A stretch of DNA of 23,255 bases from Perkinsus chesapeaki (Eukaryota > Perkinsozoa > Perkinsida > Perkinsidae), in NCBI GenBank assembly GCA_013115145.1, contig JAAPAO010000564.1, forward strand, positions 1-23,255, written 5' to 3'. This document shows positions 1-11,334 of the stretch, one piece after another. The first letter of the stretch is position 1; each line of letters opens with the position of its first letter. A model generated the notes under the pieces. It was not told the origin of the DNA, did no database searches, and worked only from the letters and a program-made list of their open reading frames with translations. The position numbers were made by a program, and so were the translations under genes.

Positions 1-3000
1 CAGTAGAACCAGTTTGAGGTTGTTGAACGGAAAATTAAGCTGCGACCAGTAACCTGAAGTAAGCTCCTAGCTGCAGAATCCCTATTAGTTTTGAAAGCTT
101 CGCCTACCTGTTGGTCCGAACATGTACTATCACATCGTCTTTGCTCACCTCAATGGCCGACACCCGGTCCGGGAACAGGGCAGTCACACAATTGGGTTTT
201 ACAAGCCTTATAGTTTTAATAAAGAGCGGGAAGCGTCGAGCCTCTTGCTCTGGATGAATAGAAATGCTAGTCCCGTTGTAGCTGATCATCCAGAGATAGC
301 AGTGGGCCCGACCGTCACAAGTCTTACGTTATCCTGTAAATCGCATACTGAGAGGTAGCCAAACTGTTGTGGCTTGATCCGTCATCTTTGTATCTTCAAC
401 GAGATTCTTGTTTTGCCATAAACACTGAAGGCTGAGATACTTACACTTCTCCATAAGCCTGCAGCGTCTCAGGGTCTTCATAAATCCACAGGCTGATTGG
501 GCCGGCTTCGTTTCCTTTGGTCGAGTCTCCTATATTTTCTTGTATCCTGAAGACAGCATGAGTTTGGAAATCATCGCAGCATTTCGCGACTTACGGTATT
601 ATGCTGCCGGCACGATAGAATCTTGGGATGGCATCCAGAGTAACCGGTGCTGTGTGAAGCTCCCCACCTCTGAGAATCTGAGCGGAACAATACAGGAGCC
701 GTAATAACTTAATCCGGAATGCTGTCGAGTATTAGCTACCTGGGACTCTCGGTTATACCATTGCGTTCCCGCGGGAAGATACACATCTACAGCAGTAGCA
801 CCTTCCTCAGTGACACCGCGTACAAGTATATCGGTGCCGAGAATGACCTGAACAGAGGGAATTTCCAATTTGCACAATTACATAAATAAAATGCGTCACC
901 TCTTGGTCCATAACAGCATCATATTCCTTATCCTTAGCATCATAAGTGTTAGTGTCATGTAAATAATCAAACCATAATGGACGTAACATAGGTTCTCCAA
1001 ACATAGAATAACGAGCAAATAGTGTATACCAGAACGGAAGGAGTTGATATCTGTTCAAACGATGGAAAACTACTTCTCATCATTCAAGCAGCTTACCTGT
1101 CATGAACAGCATCACGGAATCTTCTAATCGTTTCGTTATCATAATGCCAAGGATCTCGAGGAGGAGAGACAATGTCCGAATGTAGCCTAAAGTGAAGTAA
1201 TAACATTACATTGTTATACAAGATTTACCTGTAAAATACACTGGTGGCAGCCGCTAATTGATTCCATCGAACCAGAAGCTCACTGGAAGGTTGTCCAGTA
1301 AAACCGCCAACATCTGAACCACTGAAAGAGTATCTGAAGAAAAACACTTTGAAGATGATGTCATTGTGTAAGGCCTGGCTACCCTCCAGGAGCAGATAAT
1401 GTGATAAACATAGGTAGAACAGCTTGAAGGTTATCCCATTGAGATAAACTGTCACCATTCCACATGGGACCGTGCCTCACAGAGAAAGGATAATAGGAGG
1501 AGTACTCTACTCAGTGATGTTGTCTCTACATGTGGCTGCCAAGGTAAAAACTCCTTGTTAGAATAAAAGGACGCTTGCCTGGGCGGCGGTACTTCAGATG
1601 GCCTTCGAAGCTTGCCATTCGGAAGTAGTGGCCGTATCTGGAGGTCACAAGCGAAGTGCACACATTACTTATCGCATTGAGACCTACGCGTTATGCACAT
1701 CGCGGTGCTCTATGTTACCAGCGTGGACAAGATCGCGGCCCATCGTCATCTGCGGAGGACGCCACAATTCTATTAACTTCGCGACATGAAAAAATAAATT
1801 GTCAGTAGAATCGAAATGAAATGAACTACTACCAAGATCCTTACCTCCATGCTACCGAAGGTCACAGGCTCGTTCATGTCATTCCATGTGTAGAAGTGCT
1901 CGTTGATGCCATCTGGCTTAAACAACCTATCAGCATACCGAGCTCACAGCTGCTCAGTCTCGTCTAGGATCCTACCTTGCCCACCACTCCCGAACTCTAG
2001 CACTGGTGAAGTCAGGCCAAGCACTTATCTCGGGCCAGCAGACTCCCTTATATACTTCATCTATGTACGCCTTTTTATACTTGCAGCTCTAAACCAAGGA
2101 ACCATCCCGGAGAGCCTAGACGACTGTATTATGCCCAAGAGCATACCTCCTTCTGTGATGGTGTAGTCTCCTCCGTTCCTCTGAACAAAACTGAACGGCG
2201 AGTATCAGCAGAGATAGCCCTCGCGATTTACCGCTTTTGTTTCTGGTGGCGGGGCACCATTGGTCACGGAAGTAGCGCTCTTTCACATAAACATCTTTGA
2301 AATAACCATCGAGGTAAATGGAGTAGCTGAAACACATGGTGTGAAGAGGGTAATCGCACCGGTATGACTCTCGAGATGCCTTCAGATGTGGATCCACAAT
2401 AGTAACCATCTCCTTACCGAGAGAGTTGACATGTTTAACCATACCCAAAGGATCAGGGAATAACGTCGTGTTCCACGTGAAATACCTTCACAATGAATAT
2501 ACAGGCAAAGATAGAATCTGGCTAAACTCACTGCTTGCCGTTTGTGTGCTCTATGTCCAGCCAATAGACATCTACTGGAATATTGTACTTCGTGTAGTTA
2601 TCCACAATTCCGAGAATATCTTCCTGACTCTGAGGAGGAAGAGGGCAATGCAAATAGAGCGACGGTTAAGTAGCTCTCACCTCGTAGCTATAATGAGAAC
2701 GATGGAAACCTAAACTGAAGTAGGGAGGCAGAGGGGCATATCCAACAACATCATGATATGATTTCATAGCCTAATACGGAGAGAATATGGGATTGGAGGA
2801 AACTGTGTAAACGTTACCGCGATTGGGGTTCTCTGAGGGAAAAGGAAAAGGTCAATAACACCGGACTCAGAAAGGAACCAGGAGTGGACGGAATCTGATA
2901 AAGTGATTTCACAGCAATGAAAGAAGTGGATTCTCACCATCTTCATTCTTTAGCAATGCTATGTAAGTATCGGAAGGGTTCACCCATAACACAGATGATC

Positions 3001-4420
3001 GAGTAGGAGATGTGGACTCATTAAATACCTGAAAAATTGATGGACATAAGCACTGGAAAGCAGAGGATTTGCATTTACAGCTCCCTACCTGTAGAGCTGT
3101 CAATGTGGGAACTGTCCCATAGAGTGCCTCGGTACCACTGTCCACAGAGTAGGCGGCAAAGCCCAGGCTAAAAAACCTGTCAAAAAGAGGAGCCTTGCAT
3201 ATGTTATACGTAATGGCCAGCGATGCTCACCTGTAAAGGTTCTCGTCGGAATCACCTCCCGCTCTGAGCTTCACTTTTCGGGTGCCTTTTAAAGGTAGAC
3301 CGTAGAGAGCCGGAACCTTTCCAAGAAAGGTGATGTCCAAAGCGACCGAGCTGGGTCCTATGAAGATAACTTCGTCAAGTATAAGCGAGCTAAATGCACC
3401 CGACCGTAAGGCTTATGGTCAGTGAGGCCCTGGAACTCTTCCGCCCAGTCCCCGGTGTGAACCTTCGGTGTGCATGCAGGATCGAGGTAGAGACTCGATG
3501 AGCGCTTCAAACCAAACGGACTATCACAAGGTAGCAGCATTTGGGAGCATGAAACGGAAGCAATAACCTACCAAGGATCTCCGTAATGTCTACGAGTACT
3601 CTCGATTTGAAACATTTGCTTCTCATTGATGGTCTGAATGACTCTACCGTCAACCGAAAGGGAGATGACCTGAGGAGGCAGCTCCAACTGATGGTACGCA
3701 CGAACGACTTACAACAGTATTGTGATCGAGTTGTACGGTGGTGGAGTCGCCGAGATCAAACGTGGATACTCGATCCTGATGCTAAAATAACAACCATGAG
3801 CACCCGAGAACCCGTCACCTCTTTGTTGTAGGAATAATTCACATTAGGATGCGGTTTAAGCTGAGAGTCTTGGATAACATCACCACTTGGAATGCGATAT
3901 CTGGCTACCAGAAGTATAAAATACAGTAATGACTAGTCCACTTACCTTTTGCGTTTGGTACCGGCCGCATTCCGGTTTTCGTCAACAATTAGTCTGATAG
4001 TGTTGCCCAGATAGAAGTGCAACTTGAGAAAACTCCCTAAGGTGCTGCAGACACTACGCACTCTCACCTCTGCATGAAGGATAGGCTGTGCGGGCGAGTA
4101 CCACGACCCCTTTATCCTTGTACTTTTTATCGGTATCTTGTAAATGCCCAGATTGTTACTGCGCAATTTACCAGACGACACCTGAAGAACGGATATTTTG
4201 GAAATGAGGTGCTAGGGCAAGTTCCACGAGAGCTACCCAAGCGAGGTTGTTCACTAAAGCTTACCGTATATATGTTGCGCTTTTTAGAGGGCAGCCGGGA
4301 CCAGTCCCTGAATCTAACGCAGAAGCTAGTATCACTGCAGTTCCTATGAGGATTCACCAAGTCCTCGTCAGTCCAGCTACAGACTAGTAGGGGGATTAGC
4401 GCAGAAGTGATGCAGCGCAT
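1..4420 (-). CDS. Glucosidase II alpha subunit (GH31), copy 1; 3' end beyond window
   Basis: ER alpha-glucosidase that trims the inner glucoses of N-glycans. I rebuilt 29 exons in phase, read from right to left: 4265-4420, 4068-4181, 3946-4022, 3819-3900, 3713-3781, 3572-3669, 3405-3520, 3231-3357, 3089-3176, 2938-3028, 2818-2894, 2681-2770, 2532-2629, 2369-2485, 2258-2326, 1976-2086, 1845-1926, 1688-1749, 1530-1637, 1383-1475, 1229-1333, 1097-1186, 900-1050, 740-847, 595-677, 445-546, 328-393, 149-281, 1-107. The ATG at 4418-4420 opens a hydrophobic signal peptide, followed by a Cys-rich CSDTSFCVRFRDW segment typical of this family. GH31 marks are WLDIEHT, the nucleophile in WNDMNEP (about D543) and the acid/base in WNGD (about D619). 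Their 76-residue spacing equals that of mammalian GANAB. About 957 codons are visible. The junction between 2258 and 2086 is the least certain splice. The gene looks intact. Confidence 0.9.
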
Positions 4421-5498
4421 AGTTGGGAGCGTGAGTGCTGAGGAATGCCAAGGCGGATACGTACTGAGGGGGGTTCTCCGTGGATGCCAACGGTCGATGA
4501 ACGCTTAGCTCAACGAAGAGCTCGCCCGATGAGCTAGATGAGCCGCGTCGCAGGTCCCTCGGGTATGCAATCCATAATGTGCATCATGTGGGGTCCCAAA
4601 CGATGGTACCAAGAAGAAACTGACCACGCGGCTAGGAGAAAAAGCCAGCCGTACTTTTCCAGCAAGGAATTCGTTTCCAGCGGTTCGAGAAGGCTACCGT
4701 GTGGAGTATGATATGTCACAGCGCGCTCATGTACGAAAACACTTGCTGGCGGACTTTTGGCTGTTCTCAATGAGAGCTTCTCATACCAAATATCAGGTTA
4801 GAATGTAGCTGCGCGATCGTTCATTATATGTTAAGCGCTCTTGCATAGATGAGGTAGTACGAGATTTCTGTATGCCCTTTATATTGGGTTAACACTGTTC
4901 GCACATCTTAGCTAACCCGTCAGGCGTGCACGCATACGATGATATTCGGAGGACGGGCAAGCTGACAGAAACCTGCTGGTTCTGAGTTTGCACTTTCGTT
5001 TCGAGTTATGTGAACTGGAGGTGTAAGGGGTTCTGACTCAGGGCTTCCCACGCCAAGGTATTCGCCTATTTCGCTAAGTACTGTTTTCTATACATTTAAC
5101 ACAGCTCGTCGTCTGCGATGAAATGTCGACGAACTCCGGTCACCAGCTGATAGTGCCAAGTGAAAAGGGCTGGTGAGATCCGTGGCTGATGGCTTACACA
5201 CACAAGACACTGTTATGAGACGATAAAGTTCAGTAAATTACCGAAGAATACCCTGAGCGGGTTGAAAGATGCAGCTGACACATCAAATTCTGCAATCCAA
5301 TGTAGCTTTCGGAAGTCTCTTCCAGTCAAACAACGCAGCCTTTAGTCCGTGGGGATGTCGGTGAGGTCTTCAGAGGGAACGCGAGCCTCGGACGACAAAC
5401 TGAAAGACATATATGCAGCCAGTAGAGACCTAAGGCGGAACTTGAGAAATAGCTCCAGTTGCCACAACGACAGAGTTGAAAGGCGAGAACGGGCTTAG
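4421..5498. other. Intergenic spacer between copies 1 and 2
   Basis: About 1.08 kb between the start codon of copy 1 and the stop of copy 2. Several short open frames cross it, but none shows the spliced, in-phase homology seen on either side. I recognise no gene, RNA or mobile element. It must contain the upstream region of copy 1 and the 3' flank of copy 2. It does not resemble the 9983-11334 spacer, so the duplicated unit does not appear to include long shared flanks. Confidence 0.5.
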
Positions 5499-8400
5499 CT
5501 AATTCATAAACCGCTGAAAATTGTGTCGGCAAAATCTAAGCTCAGGACTTGAACCACCAAAAGACACTCTAGTAGATAACAGCCGAGCGGCGCTATGCCG
5601 CACTTCGTAGTTGTAAAGGCTTCAGGCTTACCCGTCCTCTGATACGCGCAAAGTTTCGTCCTCAAAGTTGATGATGATCATCGGATTGGAATCGGACGTA
5701 CGTCCTGCCGTAGGAACCCCGTCAGATACTGAATGAGCAAGAAGCATGTTCCGCAATCTGGGTGCATACGGCGGTTCTTACCTCCGTTGGGAGTAACAAC
5801 CTTGATCTGGCCAATGAGAAGGGGGAAATCTCCATGACCGGAAGCTCTGTGGATGTTGATATCCGAGTGATTGAACCTAACCGTGCCGGTTCCGTGATGA
5901 TGTAAGTGAAGAGCTGCGAAGCCAAGCTTACGATAACTTATAAAGCGCAAATTGTCCCACAGATATACTGTCAAAGCTCGAGCCATCATCAAGGTACCTG
6001 CAATACCGAAAAGTGTTAAATGTTGAGCGCCTAATCTGGGTTTGGTCCTTACACGTATCCTTCCGCCGTGTTTGTCTGGGGGTCCTCGAAAACCCACAAG
6101 GTGATGGGATCATTCTGTGTCCCCTTTGTGGAGTCTCTGACGCATTCTTTCCGCCTGAGAACGACGATTTTCCCGAGGCAGGATATCAACCAGAGCTTAC
6201 GGTATGATACTGCCGGCACGGTAGAATCTCGGGATTGCATCGAGGGTCACGTTGACTGATCGCAAAGCACCACCATCAATGACCTACATATAATGCAATT
6301 ACAGACGGAACTTTCTCAACGCAATGGCCCATCCGAATTCGAGATAGGAAGGATTCCACATTGGTCGACTCTAACGGGCTCACCTCGTGGTTCTCGTTAT
6401 ACCATTGAGTTCCTGCTGGAAAGTACATCCCGACGGAAGTGACACCATCCTCAGTAACACCGCGCACAAGAATATCGGTACCGAGAACGACCTGAGCATA
6501 GAATACATATGACTTCCCAACTGAGACGACTTACCTCTTGGTCCATAACAGCATCATATTCCTTATCCTTAGCATCATAAGTGTTAGTGTCATGTAAATA
6601 ATCAAACCATAATGGGCGTAACATAGGTTCTCCAAACATAGAATAACGAGCAAATAGTGTATACCAGAATGGAAGGAGTTCATATCTGTTCAAACGAAGG
6701 AAAACTACTTCTCATCACTCAAGCAGCTTACCTGTCATGAACAGCATCACGGAATCTTCTAATGGTTTCGTTATCATAATGCCAAGGATCTCGAGGAGGA
6801 GAGACAATGTCCGAATGTAGCCTAAAGTGGAGTAATAACATTACATTGTTATACAAGGTTTACCTGTAAAACACACTGGTGGCAGCCGCTAATTGATTCC
6901 ATCGAACCAGAAGCTCACTGGAAGGTTGTCCAGTAAAACCGCCAACATCTGAACCACTGAAAGAGTATCTGAAGAAAAACGGTTTGGAGATGATGTCATT
7001 GTGTAAGGCCTGGCTACCCTCCAGGAGCAGATAATGTGATAAACATAGGTAGAACAGCTTGAAGGTTATCCCATTGAGATAAACTGTCACCATTCCACAT
7101 GGGACCGTACCTCACAGAGAAAGGATAAAAGGAGGAGTACTCTGTTGCCTCTACATGTGGCTGCCAAGGTAAAAACTCCTTGTTAGAATGAAAGGACGCT
7201 TGCCTGGGCGGCGGTACTTCAGATGGCCTTCGAAGCTTGCCATTCGGAAGTAGTGGCCATATCTGAAAAGCATAATCCGTATCTTACAGTTCATTTTCAC
7301 CTACGCATTATGCACATCACGATGTTCGATGTCTCCTGCGTGAACTAGATCTCGGTTCATCGTCATCTGAAGTGAGCAACCCCTCAAATCCCTTCTCAAG
7401 TTCACAACAAAAAAGCAAGCTACCTCCATATCTTCGAATACAGCAGGTTCGTTCATATCATTCCAAGTATAAAAGTACTCGTTAATGCCATCGGGCTTAA
7501 ACAACCTGCGAACGCAGAACTTGCCGTAAGATACATATCGGTAGAATTGCCTACTCTGACCACCACTCTCGGACCCTCGGCGCCGTGAAGTCAGGCCAAG
7601 CGCTGATGCCAGGCCAGCAAAGGCCTTTAAAGACTTCATCGGTGTGGGACTTGCACTGTTCTGAGTCCTAAAAATGCAGACGCATACCGAACCAAGAGAG
7701 CTTGAAAGCGTGTACCTCGGTCTCAGGCATTCGCTCCTCGGCGCCTCGAAGGTAACCTGGAAGTGAGACGGTGACAAGCAAGCAATGCAGAAGCTTTCAC
7801 GCTTACCATCTATGGATGTATGATGTTCGAGGCATCCCTCGAGGTGGCAGAAATACCTCTCCTTGACATAAACGTCTTTGCAGAACCCATCCAAGAAAAT
7901 GGGATAACTGCGATCGGTTTATCGGAACAGAAATGCCGATAGGGGTTCTACCTTCGAGATGCCTTCAGATGTGGATCCACAATAGTAACCACCTCCTTAC
8001 CGAGAGAGTTGACATGTTTAACCATACCCAAAGGATCAGGGAATAACGTCGTGTTCCACGTGAAATACCTTCACAATGAATATACAGGCAAAGATAGAAT
8101 CTGGGTAAACTCACTGCTTGCCGTTTGTGTGCTCTATGTCCAGCCAATAGACATCTACTGGAATATTGTACTTCGTGTAGTTATCCACAATTCCGAGAAT
8201 ATCTTCCTGACTCTGAGGAGGAAGAGGGCAATGCAAATAGAGCGACGGTTAAGTAGCTCTCACCTCGTAGCTATAATGAGAACGATGGAAACCTAAACTG
8301 AAGTAGGGAGGCAGAGGGGCATATCCAACAACATCATGATATGATTTCATAGCCTAATACGGAGAGAATGTGGGATTGGAGACAAATGTGTAAACGTTAC

Positions 8401-9982
8401 CGCGATTGGGGTTCTCTGAGGGAAAAGGAAAAGGTCAATAACACCGGACTCAGAAAGGAACCAGGAGTGGACGGAATCTGATAAAGTGATTTCACAGCAA
8501 TGAAAGAAGTGGATTCTCACCATCTTCATTCTTTAGCAATGCTATGTAAGTATCGGAAGGGTTCACCCATAACACAGATGATCGAGCAGGAGATGTGGAC
8601 TCATTAAATACCTGAAATTGGAAAGATGTCAAAAGCTTTACATTAGCCCTTCCAACAGCGCACTTGTAAAGCTGTCATTGTGGGAACTGTCCCATAGAGT
8701 GCCGATGTACCACTGTCGACACTGTCGACTCGACAGAATAGGCCGCGTAACCCAAGTTGAAGAACCTGCAGAATGCAAGTCTGCATCTTCTTGGATACTC
8801 ATACCTTACCGGTAAAGCTTGTTGTCAGCATCCCCGTCGATTTTCAGTTTCAAGCTTCGAGTGCCTTTCTCGGGCAACCCGTACAAAGCAGGAACCCTAC
8901 CGTGAAAGGTTATGTCTACCGCGACCGAGGATGGACCTGGGGTATAGCAAGAAGTGGGAAAATCACCGAACACGACTCCTGACCATAAGGCTTATAATCG
9001 GTGAGGCCTCTGTATTCCTCTGCCCAGGCTCCATGTTGAACCTTCGGCGTACAAGCAGGATCGAGGTAGAGGCTTGAGGAACGCTTCAAGTCGAAAGGAC
9101 TATGATGAAGAAGTCACAGTTGGTAGCATGAAACGGAAGCAATAACCTACCAAGGATCTCCGTAATGTCTACGAGTACTCTCGATTTGAAACATTTGCTT
9201 CTCATTGATGGTCTGAATGACTCTACCGTCAACCGAAAGGGAGATGACCTGAGGAGGCAGCTCCAACTGATGGTACGCACGAACGACTTACAACAGTGTT
9301 GTGATCGAGTTGTACGGTGGTGGAGTCGCCGAGATCAAACGTGGATACTCGATCCTGATGCGAAAATAACAACTATGAGCACCCGAGAACCCGTCACCTC
9401 TTTGTTGTAGGAATAATTCACATTAGGATGCGGTTTGAGCTGAGAGTCTTGGACAACATCACCACTTGGAATGCGATATCTGCATTAGTTCGAAGATATT
9501 CGTAACACGAATCAACAACATTAGGACCTAGTTCTGCGCTCTCCCACAACATCTTGGTTCTCGTCTACAATAAGCCGAACGGTGTTATCCACATAGAAGT
9601 GGAGCTGAGCGATCATACCACAACTTCACGTCGGTGGACACACGAATGGCCTACCTCTGCCATTAGAATGGGTTCGCGAAGCCCCTCTATTCTGCTGCTC
9701 ATTATAGGGACGCTGTAGACACCCGGACTCTCGGTCTTCAGCTGCCGATCAGATATCTGATTGCACCTCAGATATTGCAGACTCGATCAATCGCCGCTTG
9801 TAAGAGAAGGTCGACGAAGGGCTTACGTGATATATCTTGCGGTCATCGATAGGTAGCCGGGTCCAGTCTCGAAATCTATTGCAGAAGCTGTTCTCACTGC
9901 AGGTCCTATGGGGGTTCACTAAACCCTGTGCGGAAACGTGCAGAGCTATGAGCAAAGGGAAGAACAAGCCGCGGAAGAGCAT
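5499..9982 (-). CDS. Glucosidase II alpha subunit (GH31), copy 2; probably disrupted by a frameshift
   Basis: Same enzyme family and exon plan as copy 1. Exons from right to left: 9827-9982, 9655-9741, 9528-9604, 9398-9479, 9292-9354, 9151-9248, 8984-9099, 8810-8936, 8664-8765, 8521-8611, 8401-8477, 8264-8353, 8115-8212, 7952-8068, 7807-7907, 7555-7660, 7424-7505, 7305-7366, 7155-7262, 7018-7110, 6864-6968, 6732-6821, 6535-6685, 6384-6491, 6201-6283, 6053-6154, 5932-5997, 5782-5876, 5632-5728, 5499-5568. The start at 9980-9982 gives a clean signal peptide (MLFRGLFFPLLIALHVSAQG). WNDMNEP and WNGD motifs are intact, 76 residues apart. Exon 9 is 102 nt against 88 nt in copy 1. The extra 14 nt shift the frame to a TGA at 8675-8677, about codon 299. 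One acceptor is also lost (9355-9360). The last exon is less certain, because a TAA at 5628-5630 would end the protein earlier if the final intron is not spliced. Either a recent pseudogene or a sequence error. Confidence 0.85.
8712..8734 (-). repeat. GTCGAC-type micro-duplication that frameshifts copy 2
   Basis: On the plus strand a 9-nt unit ACTGTCGAC stands twice in tandem (8712-8720, 8721-8729), followed by a 5-nt partial unit TCGAC (8730-8734). Copy 1 has only 9 nt between the matching flanking codons, where copy 2 has 23. The gain of 14 nt is not a multiple of three. Downstream of it, the family motif LYGT-PT-TALQ is found in the shifted frame. Confidence 0.8.
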
Positions 9983-10447
9983 CGTTGAAAAGAGAAGCCA
10001 CTGTATCTTACGATAATGAGGCTTATGACGCGGACAACCTTGTGACCAGCACTCATTTTGGCGACGATGAGGACTAGCGATCAGATTCTCCGCAGAAGCT
10101 AGAATACGCAAAAAGATATCGCGAAACTTGGGGGTCCCAAGAGAAGGCATGAACTTTCGGGGTAGGACGAGGTCATCACACAGCTTCACGATGTGTGGGC
10201 TTCATTGGCGAGAAAGGCTTCGAACTGGCATGCAACAGCAGCCGTGCAAATTACGCGCGACAATCCTCGTCCGCTCAGCGGAAGATACTGAACGCAACAC
10301 AAAAAGATATCGAGTGTATTCATGTTCGCGAGTGGATTCATGCTTGATACTTCTGAGCCGACTTGGCGAGACGCAACGGAATGCTAACAAGTCTCGGAGA
10401 AACAGTTCCCGCCCGATGTTAAGCGTCTAACCAGACGGTATTTGCGC

Positions 10448-10484
10448 TGCTGTAGCAACCTCCAGGCTGGAGGTTGCTACAGCA
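10448..10484. repeat. 37-bp near-perfect palindrome
   Basis: Two 18-nt arms (10448-10465 and 10467-10484) are exact reverse complements around one unpaired G at 10466. The left arm reads TGCTGTAGCAACCTCCAG. DNA cruciform or RNA hairpin formation would be strong. It lies about 470 bp upstream of the copy 2 start codon. Confidence 0.85.
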
Positions 10485-10494
10485 CTAGAGCACG

Positions 10495-10511
10495 GACTGG
10501 ATGCTCCAGTC
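10495..10511. repeat. Small inverted repeat beside the 37-bp palindrome
   Basis: GACTGGA (10495-10501) and TCCAGTC (10505-10511) are exact reverse complements with a TGC loop. It starts 11 nt after the larger palindrome, giving two stem-loops in a row. Confidence 0.6.
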
Positions 10512-10956
10512 TTCCCCTGAAGTGATGAATGGATATACGACGGCGACGGTTGCTCTAACTGCTTCAGTTTATAGAGAGGAGTATTCCGTTTGAAATGAGC
10601 CTCGTACCCACCAACCTCGAGGCTGCGCGACTCTAAGTAGCTAGGCTCGCAGACGCTCAGCAGCAATAACTGGGCCACGTTGTAAACCGAATCTGTCAAG
10701 CCAAACGTTCTTGGAGGACACAGCGTGTCAACTCATTCTGCTTAGCGGGTGACTGGGGTACAGGTAGGCAAGAGACAGTATTTTCAGGTTCAACAGTGCG
10801 CAGTAGCAAACAAGTTACTATGGACGCCCCGAACTCGACCTTCTTGCACCAGGCCTTCAGAAAGTTCTTAATGACAAAAATCTGATCTTAACCTGGTTCC
10901 AAACTGTGTGACATGCGTTGTTGAACATGACGCTTAGCTCTGAATAAAGAAATCAT

Positions 10957-10982
10957 GAGATCAGTCCTACGTGACTGATCTC
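10957..10982. repeat. 26-bp inverted repeat
   Basis: GAGATCAGTC (10957-10966) and GACTGATCTC (10973-10982) are exact 10-nt reverse complements with a 6-nt loop CTACGT. It sits in the copy 2/copy 3 spacer. No poly-T tract follows, so there is no reason to call it a terminator. Confidence 0.65.
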
Positions 10983-11334
10983 TGAACGGCTTCCTCTAGC
11001 TGGAAACCTTCGCTAGTAATAACACAAGTGGAATCTATCATTGTGCAAAAGGAGACAACTAACCGGCTCGCGCGCGCAATGGTGCGGGTCGCAGCGACAA
11101 GGACTAACGAACTCAAAACCAGTACGCTATGAGAAAACGCTTATCATCAGCGAGATGTTCATATCTAATCATTGTTAAACCTAACTCAAGATTCCTCAGT
11201 CCTGTAAGCAGGTTGAACCCTCGACGTGAGACAGTTACAATCCTGCAGAATTCAGTAACATAATAAAGAAGGATAAAGGCGTCCGAATAGACGTGCCCTT
11301 TCTACGAAGGTGCTCTAGCGATATGAAATAAGTA

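Larger units (their letters stand above)
9983..11334. other. Intergenic spacer between copies 2 and 3, with hairpin sequences
   Basis: About 1.35 kb upstream of copy 2 and downstream of copy 3. No convincing gene is seen. The frame of the first exon of copy 2 stays open upstream to about 10189 and contains another ATG near 10138, so an N-terminal extension of about 50 residues is formally possible. The signal-peptide start at 9982 is preferred. The notable content is three inverted repeats, listed separately, and a short CG-rich run near 11066-11100. Confidence 0.45.

Noticed and set aside
2426-2713. 95-codon plus-strand frame repeated almost exactly at 8009-8296
   Set aside because: It is the antisense of conserved GH31 exons 12-14 and their introns. 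The repeat reflects identity of copies 1 and 2, not a separate gene.
3586-3831. 81-codon plus-strand frame repeated at 9165-9410
   Set aside because: Antisense of exons 5-6 of the glucosidase copies. It crosses their introns and has no family features.
10448-10982. CRISPR array or tRNA from the clustered inverted repeats
   Set aside because: The stems have different sequences and irregular spacing, with no repeat-spacer pattern and no cloverleaf. The genome is eukaryotic by its introns.
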